Positions 1-7,026 of a DNA stretch of 36,511 nt are shown one piece after another. Each line of letters starts with the position of its first letter. Position 1 is the stretch's first letter. The translations under genes and the position numbers were made by a program. Source of the DNA: Gammaproteobacteria bacterium (GTDB lineage Bacteria; Pseudomonadota; Gammaproteobacteria; Steroidobacterales; PWYM01); contig PWYM01000156.1 in the NCBI GenBank assembly GCA_003567855.1, positions 1-36,511 on the forward strand. Reading direction: 5' to 3'. Under the pieces are notes generated by a model that saw only the letters and a program-made list of their open reading frames with translations, was not told the DNA's origin and did not search any database.

Positions 1-789
1 AAGGTCGAGCGCGATGTCAGCTGCGGTGTCTCGGCGCGCCGCGGTGACGCGCTCATCCGACTGGTTGAAACCGGCGCCGGTGCCGAGCCGCGTCCGCTGG
101 GGCCGGATCGCGTGCACGTGATGCTGCACGTGCCGGTGCAGTCCGGCGAGGCAGATCATGTACAAGCCGGCACCGCCGAACGTGGCGAACACACGCCCGA
201 TCCCATCGCGCCCCACCCACGCCTCGATCCCGGCACCGTGGTCTCCTGGCAGACCGCGCGGCGCCTGGCCTGTGACGCCGCGCGCACGCTGATGGTCGAA
301 TCCGGCAAGGGCGAGCCGCTGTCGGTCGGGCGGCGCAGCCGCACGGTCCCGGGTCACATGCGCCGCGTGCTCGAACACCGCGATGGTGGCTGCCGCTTTC
401 CGGGCTGCACCGAACACCGTTACGTCGACGCCCACCACATCCACCACTGGGCCGACGGCGGTGAAACCGCGCTCGACAACCTGGTGCTGCTGTGTCGCTT
501 CCACCACCGGCTGGTGCACGAGGAAGGCTTCGGCTGCGAGCGCACGTCCGCCGGCGACATCGTGTTCCGCACCCCCGAAGGCGAGGTGATGCCCGAAGCG
601 TTTCCGCTGAAACCCCATGACTGCGTCGACATTGCGACGCTCAACCGCCAGGCCGGTCTTCAGATCACCACGCGCACCTGCAACGGCGGCTGGAAGGGCG
701 AGCGCATGTGCCTGAGCGACGCGGTGATGGTGCTGCAGTGGAAGACCCACGGGCATGTGCCGCCGCCGCGGAATGTGCTGGCGGGGTAG
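1..789 (+). CDS. HNH endonuclease domain protein (DUF222/HNH type), 5' end missing
   Basis: The reading frame is open from the first base, so the gene begins upstream of the window and only about 262 C-terminal residues are visible; Met codons such as the one at 112 are internal. The C-terminal part carries a clear HNH zinc/metal fold: Cys131-x4-Cys, then HHIHH at about residues 146-150, an Asn about ten residues on, and a second Cys165 followed by HH168-169. The layout (long N-terminal region, then one HNH near the C-terminus) is that of the DUF222/HNH family, which is often multicopy and of unknown biological role. The presumed activity is Mg-dependent DNA cleavage. The nearest downstream gene starts 266 bases later, so co-transcription is uncertain. 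Family call is firm; function is inferred from the fold only. Confidence 0.85.
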   Translation, partial: KVERDVSCGVSARRGDALIRLVETGAGAEPRPLGPDRVHVMLHVPVQSGEADHVQAGTAERGEHTPDPIAPHPRLDPGTVVSWQTARRLACDAARTLMVESGKGEPLSVGRRSRTVPGHMRRVLEHRDGGCRFPGCTEHRYVDAHHIHHWADGGETALDNLVLLCRFHHRLVHEEGFGCERTSAGDIVFRTPEGEVMPEAFPLKPHDCVDIATLNRQAGLQITTRTCNGGWKGERMCLSDAVMVLQWKTHGHVPPPRNVLAG

Positions 790-1055
790 CGGGCGGTCCT
801 GTCGCGGCGGCGTCGCCCGGCGTTTCCGCGGAGAGGCGGTCTCGTTTAGGGGCGCTTTCAGGGCGCGGCGGTGGTGCCGGCGACGTCAGCCCTTGAGCGA
901 TCCCATACCTCATCGGCGTCTACAACCCAGCTTCGTTCTCGCGCGCGTTCCGGCGCTGGACCGGACAGACGCCAAAGGCGATGCGGGCAGCGCTGCGCAG
1001 GGACGCACCGCTCGGGTAATATCCGGGAAACGCGCATCGTTTAAGGGTTCCCCCA

Positions 1056-1598
1056 ATGTCCACGTCACTCCAGGACCAGCTGCTCAAGGCCGGTCTGGTC
1101 AAGAAAGCCAAGGCGCAGCAGGTCGCCCACCAGAAGTCCAAGCGCCGAAAGCGCGCCGGCGGGTCAGCCGGTACGACCGACGAGGCGAAGGCCCGCCAGC
1201 AGCGCGCCGCGGCCGAGAAGGCCGAGCGCGACCGCAAGCTCGCCGCCGAACGTAATGCGCGAGCGCGCGAGCGCGAGCTGCAGGCGCAGGTGCGCCAGAT
1301 CATCGAGGCGAACCGAGTCGAGCGCACCGGTGACGTCCCCTATGCGTTCACCGACGGTCGCGTCGTCAGGAAACTGCGGATCGACGAGACGCATCGGCGG
1401 CCGCTCGCCTCCGGCGCGCTGATCGTCGTGCGGCTCGGCAGCGGCTATGAACTGCTGCCACGCGCCGCCGCCGAGCGCGTGCGCGAGCGGGCGCCGGAAC
1501 TCATCGTGCTGGACCATGCTGCTGGCGGCGACACCGGCGATGACGGCGTCATCGAAGGGTACGAGGGTTACGAGATTCCCGATGACCTGACATGGTGA
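1056..1598 (+). CDS. DUF2058 family protein (YaiL-like)
   Basis: This 180-residue protein begins with the typical DUF2058 head (Leu-rich DQLLKAGLV followed by a run of Lys/Arg) and continues as a long, highly charged helix (about residues 25-90) rich in Ala, Glu and Arg. It ends in a compact domain with a Tyr/Phe/Asp/Gly-containing beta segment (YAFTDGRVVRKL) and an acidic tail. Family members are annotated as nucleoprotein or polynucleotide-associated, but no reaction is established. AAGGG at 1043-1047 is a reasonable ribosome binding site eight bases before ATG 1056. The stop codon lies a few bases before the likely start of the S9 peptidase gene, so the two are probably co-transcribed. Confidence 0.88.
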   Translation: MSTSLQDQLLKAGLVKKAKAQQVAHQKSKRRKRAGGSAGTTDEAKARQQRAAAEKAERDRKLAAERNARARERELQAQVRQIIEANRVERTGDVPYAFTDGRVVRKLRIDETHRRPLASGALIVVRLGSGYELLPRAAAERVRERAPELIVLDHAAGGDTGDDGVIEGYEGYEIPDDLTW

Positions 1599-1609
1599 GG
1601 GGGCAGGAG

Positions 1610-3571
1610 ATGGGCAGGATCGCTGAGCGCCGGGTATCGGAGCCGAGCTGTTTCGGCCTCACGGTCGCGCTGTTTGCGGCGGCGGCGATGATGCCGGCCG
1701 AGGCGCGCGACAGTCGCGAGCCTCCGTCCGTGGAGGCGCTGCTGGCGGTGACGCCGGCGGTCTCCGGAGAGACGCCGCAGTGGTCGCCGGACGGTTCCGG
1801 GGTGCTCTACGTCGGCGGCGGCCGGCTGCGCCTGGCGCGCGGCGCGGATGACATCCGCACGCTGGACGTGGATCTTGGCGACGCCGGGCATTTCCTCGCG
1901 TCACAGAAGCCGCAGTTCAGTCCTGACGGTTCGGCGATTTCGTACATCTCCGAGCAGAGCGGCAGCCAGGAACTGTGGTTGTGGTCCGAAGACTCCGGCG
2001 AAGCGCGTCGCCTGACCAACCTCGGTGCCCGGATCAATGCGTACAGCTGGTCGCCCGACGGCGAGTGGCTCGCCTTCTCCGGCGACCGTCATGGCGCCTA
2101 CGACATCTGGAAGGTGAACGTCGGCAGCGGCGCCGTCTACCGCCTTACCGCCGGATCGCGCTACGAGGTCTTCCCGACGTGGACGCCCGACGGCGCGTAC
2201 GTGCTCTATGTGGAACTCGACGAGCGCTGGGTTGATCACGACGTCTACGAGGTTCCGGCCGACGGCGGCGAGGCACGTCTCGTGGTCCGCGACAGCGACT
2301 TTTTCGACTACCAGTCGGGCGGTCGTTTCGGCTACCCGATGGTTTCGCCCGACGGCGAGTACGTGCTGTTCCGCTCGCATCGCAGCGGTTGGCGCAATTA
2401 CTGGATCGTGCCCAGGGCGGGGGGTGAGCCGCGCGCGGTGGCGCCGGAACCCGCCGACCAGAAAGGCGCGCGCTGGTCGCCCGACGGTCGCCACATCGCC
2501 TACACCTCGCTGGACAACGGCACCCACCGGCTGCGCATCGCCGCGGTGGATGGCGACACCGCGCCGCGCACGCTGGTCGAGCCGCCCGGTGGTGTCGGCG
2601 TGGTCGCATCGCCCGACTGGTCGCCCGACGGCGCGCATCTCAGCTTCACGATGCAGACGCCGGCAGAGCCGCGCGACCTGCACCGCGTCAGCGTGGCCGA
2701 TGGTCGCGTGACGCGTCTGACCGACTCGCGACCGGCGCCCGAGGTTGCCAGTCACCTGCTGGCGCCGCAGAAACTCATGTACCCGAGCACCGACGGGCTG
2801 AGCATTCCGGCGTACCTGTACCGCCCTGCCGACGCCGCTGCCGATGCCCCGTTACCGGCGCTGGTCTGGATCCACGGTGGGCCGACCTCGCAGTTTCATG
2901 ACGATTTCCAGGCGCACGTGCAGTTTTTCGCGCAGCGTGGTTTCGTCGTGCTGATGCCCAACATCCGGGGCAGCTCGGGATACGGCAAGGACTTCGAGGA
3001 AGCGAACATGGGCTGCTGGGGCCGCTGCGACCTCGAGGACGTGCTCGCCGGCGTCGAATACCTGCGTTCGCTCGACTTCGTGGACGCCGACAACATCGGC
3101 ATTACCGGTTCGAGCTATGGCGGCATCATGAGCATGGCCGCGCCCACGTTCGCGCCGGGCGTGTTCCAGGCCGCGGTGCCGCTTTCGGGCTACGCCGACT
3201 ACCCGCACCTGATGGCCGAACAGGAACTGCGCCACATCAAGCTGCTGGAGTACGAGCTCGGCCCGTTGGAAGAACATCGCGAGCGCTACGAGTACCTCTC
3301 GCCGATCAACTATGTCGCCGACATCACGACCCCGTTCCTGGTGATCAACGGGCGCGGGCGCTTCCCGGAATCCGAGGCGAGCGACCTGTTCGTCGCCGAG
3401 CTGGTCCGTCACTACAAGCCGGTTCGCCACCTGGTATTCGACAGCGAGAACTACTACGTGCGCGGTCGCGAGAACCGGGCAGTGATGCTCGGTGAAATGC
3501 TGGGCTTCTTCCGCCAGCACCTCGTCGAGCACGGCATCGTTACAGGCGAGTCGGCCGGTTACCGCCGGTGA
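1610..3571 (+). CDS. Secreted S9 family prolyl-oligopeptidase-like protein, catalytic Asp and His apparently lost
   Basis: The start is placed at ATG 1610 rather than the in-frame ATG 1592, because 1610 follows a purine-rich AGGGGGCAGG and 1592 overlaps the DUF2058 stop without a ribosome binding site. The product (653 residues) has an N-terminal hydrophobic signal segment (about 14-30). Seven WSPDG-type (PD40) blades of a beta-propeller follow: PQWSPDG, PQFSPDG, YSWSPDG, PTWTPDG, PMVSPDG, ARWSPDG and PDWSPDG. The alpha/beta-hydrolase domain starts with WIHGGP and carries the nucleophile motif GSSYGG (Ser about 502). Where S9 enzymes have HGxxDxxVP the sequence reads NGRGRFP (from residue 580), and where they have the E-x-H-G motif it reads ENYY (about 613-616). 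The Asp and His of the triad are therefore not visible. It may be a pseudo-peptidase or binding protein. Fold is firm; loss of activity is inferred. Confidence 0.85.
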   Translation: MGRIAERRVSEPSCFGLTVALFAAAAMMPAEARDSREPPSVEALLAVTPAVSGETPQWSPDGSGVLYVGGGRLRLARGADDIRTLDVDLGDAGHFLASQKPQFSPDGSAISYISEQSGSQELWLWSEDSGEARRLTNLGARINAYSWSPDGEWLAFSGDRHGAYDIWKVNVGSGAVYRLTAGSRYEVFPTWTPDGAYVLYVELDERWVDHDVYEVPADGGEARLVVRDSDFFDYQSGGRFGYPMVSPDGEYVLFRSHRSGWRNYWIVPRAGGEPRAVAPEPADQKGARWSPDGRHIAYTSLDNGTHRLRIAAVDGDTAPRTLVEPPGGVGVVASPDWSPDGAHLSFTMQTPAEPRDLHRVSVADGRVTRLTDSRPAPEVASHLLAPQKLMYPSTDGLSIPAYLYRPADAAADAPLPALVWIHGGPTSQFHDDFQAHVQFFAQRGFVVLMPNIRGSSGYGKDFEEANMGCWGRCDLEDVLAGVEYLRSLDFVDADNIGITGSSYGGIMSMAAPTFAPGVFQAAVPLSGYADYPHLMAEQELRHIKLLEYELGPLEEHRERYEYLSPINYVADITTPFLVINGRGRFPESEASDLFVAELVRHYKPVRHLVFDSENYYVRGRENRAVMLGEMLGFFRQHLVEHGIVTGESAGYRR

Positions 3572-3660
3572 TCGATGTCCGCGGGCGCGAGGCGCCGGCG
3601 CGCGTGCGGGTATTCCGGGATTACATGCGGGACCGGCTGGGGGAGATGCTGAAAAACTGA
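3568..3660 (+). CDS. Possible 30-residue microprotein overlapping the S9 stop codon
   Basis: A GTG at 3568 overlaps the TGA of the S9 gene (GTGA) and opens a 30-codon frame ending at TGA 3658. The predicted peptide is basic, contains an Arg/Tyr/Met-rich segment (RDYMRDRLGEML) and could be a short helix. The GTGA overlap would allow translational coupling. Nothing identifies a function. It could also be a fragment of a decayed downstream gene or simply chance coding. Low confidence. Confidence 0.2.
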   Translation: MIDVRGREAPARVRVFRDYMRDRLGEMLKN

Positions 3661-3788
3661 ACGAAACGTCGAGGTTCATGCCTGTCCGCGCGGGGACGCG
3701 TCCATGCATCCTCGATGTCGGCTGGGGCAGCAACGTGGGTGCCCCTGTCACCGCCGCGCCGAACGGGCAGTTTGGGCGCGTAATCAAC

Positions 3789-3807
3789 GGCGGCAAGGAA
3801 AGCCGCC
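3789..3807 (+). promoter_or_regulatory. Hairpin just upstream of the bacteriocin-like gene RBS
   Basis: GGCGGC (3789-3794) and GCCGCC (3802-3807) form a perfect six-pair G/C stem with loop AAGGAAA. It lies about 16 bases before the strong ribosome binding site AAGGAGG (3823-3829) of the gene starting at 3836. The loop itself resembles a Shine-Dalgarno sequence. It could stabilise the messenger or act as a decoy site, but no regulatory role is shown. Confidence 0.3.
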
Positions 3808-3835
3808 CGGCATGCAGCATGCAAGGAGGCGCGTG

Positions 3836-4087
3836 ATGCGCGAATTGACCCTCGACGAAATCTCTCTGGTCGCCGGAGGCTCCACGGCCCGAACCACGGA
3901 CAGCGGCGAAGAACTGTCCGGCAGCCGTGCGGGTTCGCTTGTGGGTGTAGGGCTCGGTGGTGCCGCAGGCCTGTCTTCCGGGTTCATCGCAGGCGCGATC
4001 TGGGGCGCCAAGGTGGGCGGCTTCGTAGGCGCCGGAGTCGGTGGCCTGGTCGGTGTGGGCTACACGTTGGCCACGCAGTCGCAGTAG
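3836..4087 (+). CDS. Double-glycine leader peptide, class II bacteriocin/microcin-like precursor
   Basis: ATG 3836 follows AAGGAGG (3823-3829) with ideal spacing, giving an 83-residue precursor. The N-terminus MRELTLDEISLVAGG is a textbook double-glycine leader: the ELT...EI..V.GG pattern, with Gly14-Gly15 at the cleavage site recognised by C39-peptidase ABC exporters. The predicted 68-residue core starts Ser-rich and charged. It then becomes strongly hydrophobic and Gly-rich, with spaced Gly motifs (GAIWGAKVGGFVGAGVGG) like the membrane-active region of colicin V-type microcins. It has no Cys. No C39 transporter or accessory protein is in this window, so export would need one elsewhere in the genome. 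A small membrane protein follows at 4175 and may confer immunity. The leader is seen directly; antibacterial action is inferred. Some double-Gly peptides serve signalling instead. Confidence 0.75.
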   Translation: MRELTLDEISLVAGGSTARTTDSGEELSGSRAGSLVGVGLGGAAGLSSGFIAGAIWGAKVGGFVGAGVGGLVGVGYTLATQSQ

Positions 4088-4102
4088 CGTCGGTCATGGC
4101 GG

Positions 4103-4140
4103 CCGGCCGAAGGCGTGCGAAGCCCATGCCTTCGGTCCGG
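4103..4140 (+). promoter_or_regulatory. Long hairpin between bacteriocin-like and putative immunity genes
   Basis: CCGAAGGCGTG (4107-4117) pairs with CATGCCTTCGG (4125-4135) around a seven-base loop, with a single G-U pair. CCGG (4103-4106) and CCGG (4137-4140) extend the stem past one bulged T. No T-run follows, so it is not a standard intrinsic terminator. It may be an attenuator or a messenger-stabilising element setting unequal expression of the two genes. Confidence 0.55.
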
Positions 4141-4174
4141 CACGTCACCCGCGCGAATGCCCATGGAGTGATAC

Positions 4175-4387
4175 GTGAAAATCGTCCCCTCGATCTGGCC
4201 TGTCCCGTTCTTTGTCGCGTTTTTTGCGTCCGACCTGATGATCTACGCAACGCTTGCCGGAGAGGTGCAGTCGTTCTTCCTGTGGAACCGCACCTTCACG
4301 TGGCTTTTCCCGGCGTGCCTGCTGACGGTGATCGCCATCGTGCGGCTCCTCATACGCCGGGCACTGGCCCGACGGCTCAGCCGCTGA
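4175..4387 (+). CDS. Small two-helix membrane protein, candidate bacteriocin immunity protein
   Basis: The frame starts at GTG 4175, eight bases after TGGAG (4165-4169), and encodes 70 residues. Two hydrophobic segments are visible (about residues 8-26 and 40-58). They are separated by a short loop with Glu, Asn, Arg and Trp, and the protein ends in a very basic tail (RRALARRLSR), predicting a cytoplasmic C-terminus. Size, topology, charge and position directly after a double-glycine peptide gene match many bacteriocin immunity proteins, but no family signature is recognised. The stop overlaps by 11 bases the stop of the convergent PA2169-type gene. That it is a real gene is likely; the immunity role is inferred from context. 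Confidence 0.6.
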   Translation: MKIVPSIWPVPFFVAFFASDLMIYATLAGEVQSFFLWNRTFTWLFPACLLTVIAIVRLLIRRALARRLSR

Positions 4388-4850
4388 TGGCCATTCGCAC
4401 GCGTGCACGCTGCATCGCCTCGTGGCATGCGTGCATGCGTGGCAGGTGCCGTCGCAGAATGTCGGCGACGCGTGGGTTGTTCTCGTCGAAGCGTGCCTGT
4501 TCGAACGTGTCGTGCAGGGCTTCGAGGATCCGCTCTTCCTCGTCGATGAGGGCGTTCAGGTACCTGACAGGTGAAAGCGACCCGAATCCCCGGCGTGCAG
4601 CGGCATAGGTGCGCTGCGCGGACTCCGACAGTCGCGGCATACGATCTTTTCGAACGCGGTAGTGGAGGAGCTCCGCGTTGAGCGCACAGACGAGATCGTG
4701 TTTCACCTGCGCCATGCTCGCGAAGACCACCCTGAGATCGGACGGCTCGGCGTGGTGTTCGGCAAACTCGTAGAACTCTATGCCCTCTCGTGCTGCCGGC
4801 AGGAGTTCGCTGAGATATTCGCTGGAAGTGTCCACTTCGTATTCCCCCAT
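4377..4850 (-). CDS. PA2169-type four-helix-bundle stress protein (DUF2383-like)
   Basis: The product is a 152-157-residue all-helical, ferritin-like protein with Glu/His-rich helices (YEFAEHHAEP, DEEERILEALHDTFEQARF, LRRHLPRMHACHEAMQRAR). It resembles the PA2169 family of four-helix bundles found in stress clusters; the function of the family is unknown. Met at 4850 has no good ribosome binding site. GTG at 4835 does, because GGGGGA lies eight bases before it, and the sigma-54 promoter at 4871-4886 would start transcription near 4860. The shorter 152-residue form is therefore quite possible. The longer frame to 5123 reads through the promoter and is not credible. It is divergent from the DUF3185 gene. 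Confidence 0.75.
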   Translation of the reverse strand: MGEYEVDTSSEYLSELLPAAREGIEFYEFAEHHAEPSDLRVVFASMAQVKHDLVCALNAELLHYRVRKDRMPRLSESAQRTYAAARRGFGSLSPVRYLNALIDEEERILEALHDTFEQARFDENNPRVADILRRHLPRMHACHEAMQRARVRMAISG

Positions 4851-4870
4851 GCTTGGCGTACGAGGGCTTT

Positions 4871-4886
4871 TGCAACTTGTGTGCCA
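4871..4886 (-). promoter_or_regulatory. Sigma-54 (-24/-12) promoter of the PA2169-type gene
   Basis: On the minus strand the sequence is TGGCACACAAGTTGCA: GG and GC are ten bases apart and both TGGCAC and TTGCA match the consensus fully. Predicted transcription starts near 4860, just before the gene. It points away from the promoter at 5052, leaving 165 bases for shared activator sites. Confidence 0.82.
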
Positions 4887-5051
4887 TTTGAGGCGAACCT
4901 CGCCCGGTGGCGCGCGGTCGCCCGCGCGGGAGTCGCGGGGAGCGGATATCGGCGGCTGAACCTGGCAATGTTTGCCTGCCGGGTCGTAAAAACTGCAGCG
5001 TCGAGTGGCCGGGCGCAGGTCGAATTGGCCCAGTGGCGCGGCGCACGTCAG

Positions 5052-5067
5052 TGGCATGGAGTTTGCT
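5052..5067 (+). promoter_or_regulatory. Sigma-54 (-24/-12) promoter of the DUF3185 gene
   Basis: TGGCATGGAGTTTGCT has TGGCA and TTGCT with GG and GC ten bases apart, close to the full consensus. Predicted start is near 5078, 26 bases before ATG 5104 and upstream of its GGAGG at 5092-5096, so the geometry is right. Confidence 0.78.
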
Positions 5068-5103
5068 TTGAATGAACCCTCCAACCCGAACGGAGGTTTC
5101 ACT

Positions 5104-5310
5104 ATGCAAATCCAGCGCGCCATTGGCGTCGTGCTCGTCGCGGCAGGCCTGATGCTGTTGTTCTTCGGCTACCAGTCGTCGCAGGGCATGGACGACCAGG
5201 TCACCCAGGCGGTGACCGGCGAATACACCGACAGCACGGTCTGGTACTGGGTGGTGGGTGCCGTGGCCTGTTTTGCGGGTTCGTTCCTGCTGCTCGTTCG
5301 CCTGCGCTGA
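5104..5310 (+). CDS. DUF3185 family small inner-membrane protein
   Basis: ATG 5104 follows GGAGG (5092-5096). The 68-residue product has two transmembrane helices (about residues 6-24 and 47-65). They flank a short polar loop that contains the family's conserved FGYQSSQGMDDQVTQAVTG and TDSTVWY features. It is a DUF3185 protein; the function is unknown, but members cluster with stress and envelope genes. A paralogue lies at 21908-22111 on the other strand. Expression is probably sigma-54 dependent from the promoter at 5052. The stop is four bases from the stop of the convergent histidine kinase gene. Confidence 0.9.
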   Translation: MQIQRAIGVVLVAAGLMLLFFGYQSSQGMDDQVTQAVTGEYTDSTVWYWVVGAVACFAGSFLLLVRLR

Positions 5311-5314
5311 CCGG

Positions 5315-6934
5315 TCAGGCGTCCCGGCGCCCGTCGTCTTCCGGTTCGAGCGTGAAGTGGATCGCAGCTTCGCTGCCGCGGGTGCCCTCGGCCCAGATGC
5401 GTCCGCCGTGTCGTTTCACGGCGCGCGTGGCGATTGTCAGCCCCAGTCCGAGGCCTCCGGATCGGGGTTCGTCGTCTTCGTCATCGAAATGCTCGAACGG
5501 TTCGAATATCCGCCTGGCCTGCGCGGGGTCTATGCCGCGGCCATTGTCGCGCACGCAGTACGCGGTCACGCCGGATTCGGTGCGATGGCCGGTCACGCTG
5601 ATGTGTCTCGCGTCCTGGCCACGCGTGTGCCGCAGCGCATTGCTCAGCAGGTTCAGCACAAGGATGCCGACGAGTCGCTCGTCGGCCTCGGCATCGGGCA
5701 GTTCACCCGTCTCCAGCGTGACCGGCGGCGGCGGTTCGGCCGCGTGCAACCGTTCGAAGATATCCTCGACCAGCTTCTCCATCGCCAGCGGTTTGCGTTC
5801 GAAGGTTGCGTAAGCGGCCGTGGACAGACCGACCACGCGCTCGATGATCTCCGACATCTGGCGTACGCCCGACCCGAGGCGTCCCAGTGCGTCGCGCGTC
5901 TCATCGTCCAGGCGCGAGTCCATGCGCCCGGCGAGCAGGTCGAGGTTGACGGATATCGAGTTCAGCGGGTTTCTGAGATCGTGCGTGACCGACTCGGTGA
6001 GCGTGACGAGATCGGCATTGCGATCGGCAAGCTCGCGGGTGCGCGCCGCGACCTGTCCCTCCAGCCCCCGGTTGAGCTTGGCGATCTCTGCTTCGGCCTT
6101 GCGCGCCGCGTCGGCCTTGACGTTGACACGTCCGTTCTCGTAGACGAGCAGGCCCAGCAGTCCCGATACGGCGAAGCCCAGCGGGATGACTGCCATGAGC
6201 GCCGGCGTGATCAGCGCCTCGGCCAGGTCCGCCGTGGGCGTATGCACGACGCGCAGCAGCGATTGCATGGACGTCTGGATCAGGCCGTCGCGCTGCCAGT
6301 CCGCGGGAATGTCCGATGCGGGCGTGTCGCGTTCGTAGAGCGTCTGGTCACGCCACTCGACGGCCAGCGCATAGCCGGGCGATTCGTCCTCCAGGAATGC
6401 ACCGAACAGCGCCCGCGTGTCGATGTCGGCGACGAGGTAGCCGCCGGTGCGCCCCCGGTTGATGACCACGCGCACCCGGTGGTCGCCGCCGTCAGCCGCG
6501 GTGGCAAGCATGGCTTCGCTGTCGACGCCCGCACCGGCGGCGCGCATGACCTCGGCGGCGCCGGCATCCTCCTCGCGCAGCGGCAGGTTCAGCGCCGGTG
6601 TCCCGGCCGTGCGCAGGTGCCGTGGCTGTCCGCCGGCGTCGACCCACAGGATGCGGACCAGTCCGGCGAAACGCTCGAGGTCGGCGCCCTGGTAGATGGC
6701 CCACTGGTCAGGCGGCAGCGTCGCGTTGGCGGCCCAGTAGTCGTGGGCGTCGCGCAGTGCCGCGAGCATCGCATCGACGTTCCTGACGAGCTTGCTGCGG
6801 GTGGCATAGGACTCGGTCTCGGCGATGAGCGCGATCCGTGCGTTGTCGGTGTCGCGCATGAAGTTCGACAGCTGCACGGTCAGCACCCCGAGCAGGAGCG
6901 TCAGCGCGACGGCAACGACGAGTCGGGTGGTCAT
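5315..6934 (-). CDS. Membrane-bound sensor histidine kinase, partner of the NtrC-type regulator
   Basis: The 539-residue kinase has an N-terminal membrane helix (about 5-22) and a periplasmic sensory region of about 210 residues of CHASE-like size and pattern. A second membrane segment (about 240-267) follows, then a short coiled coil, and the HisKA and HATPase_c domains. The phospho-acceptor motif is THDLRNPLNSI (His about 316). The N box is LLSNALRHT, the G1 box VRDNGRGID, the F box IFEPFEHF and the G2 box GGLGLGLTIATR. All catalytic boxes look intact. The gene is divergent from the sigma-54-dependent response regulator at 7027, with 92 bases between, which is the usual layout of a cognate pair. 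The signal sensed is unknown; the surrounding regulon suggests envelope or osmotic stress. The last residues are acidic and Arg-rich. Confidence 0.92.
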   Translation of the reverse strand: MTTRLVVAVALTLLLGVLTVQLSNFMRDTDNARIALIAETESYATRSKLVRNVDAMLAALRDAHDYWAANATLPPDQWAIYQGADLERFAGLVRILWVDAGGQPRHLRTAGTPALNLPLREEDAGAAEVMRAAGAGVDSEAMLATAADGGDHRVRVVINRGRTGGYLVADIDTRALFGAFLEDESPGYALAVEWRDQTLYERDTPASDIPADWQRDGLIQTSMQSLLRVVHTPTADLAEALITPALMAVIPLGFAVSGLLGLLVYENGRVNVKADAARKAEAEIAKLNRGLEGQVAARTRELADRNADLVTLTESVTHDLRNPLNSISVNLDLLAGRMDSRLDDETRDALGRLGSGVRQMSEIIERVVGLSTAAYATFERKPLAMEKLVEDIFERLHAAEPPPPVTLETGELPDAEADERLVGILVLNLLSNALRHTRGQDARHISVTGHRTESGVTAYCVRDNGRGIDPAQARRIFEPFEHFDDEDDEPRSGGLGLGLTIATRAVKRHGGRIWAEGTRGSEAAIHFTLEPEDDGRRDA

Positions 6935-6981
6935 GGCATGCGTGCTCCGGGTCGCAGTTCCTGTACAGGAGGGGCCTGGGC

Positions 6982-6987
6982 TACAAT
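6982..6987 (+). promoter_or_regulatory. Possible -10 element for the response regulator gene
   Basis: TACAAT differs from TATAAT at one base. A start near 6994 would leave only about six bases before ATG 7000 but a 33-base leader before ATG 7027, which supports the latter as the true start. No convincing -35 hexamer is seen. Confidence 0.3.
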
Positions 6988-7026
6988 CCTGGCTACCCCA
7001 TGCTAGCCGGAAGCGCCGCAGATCCG

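Noticed and set aside
1592-1609. Earlier in-frame ATG for the S9 gene
   Set aside because: It overlaps the DUF2058 stop and has no ribosome binding site, whereas ATG 1610 follows a purine-rich stretch and starts the signal peptide region.
3704-3835. N-terminal extension of the bacteriocin-like frame
   Set aside because: The extension has no leader character; ATG 3836 has the strong AAGGAGG and begins the double-glycine leader exactly.
4972-4985. TGGCAATGTTTGCC resembling a -24/-12 promoter
   Set aside because: GG and GC are only eight bases apart; spacing of ten is strict for sigma-54.
5258-7006. 582-codon plus-strand frame opposite the histidine kinase
   Set aside because: Antisense to a kinase with all catalytic boxes; no domain in the translation.
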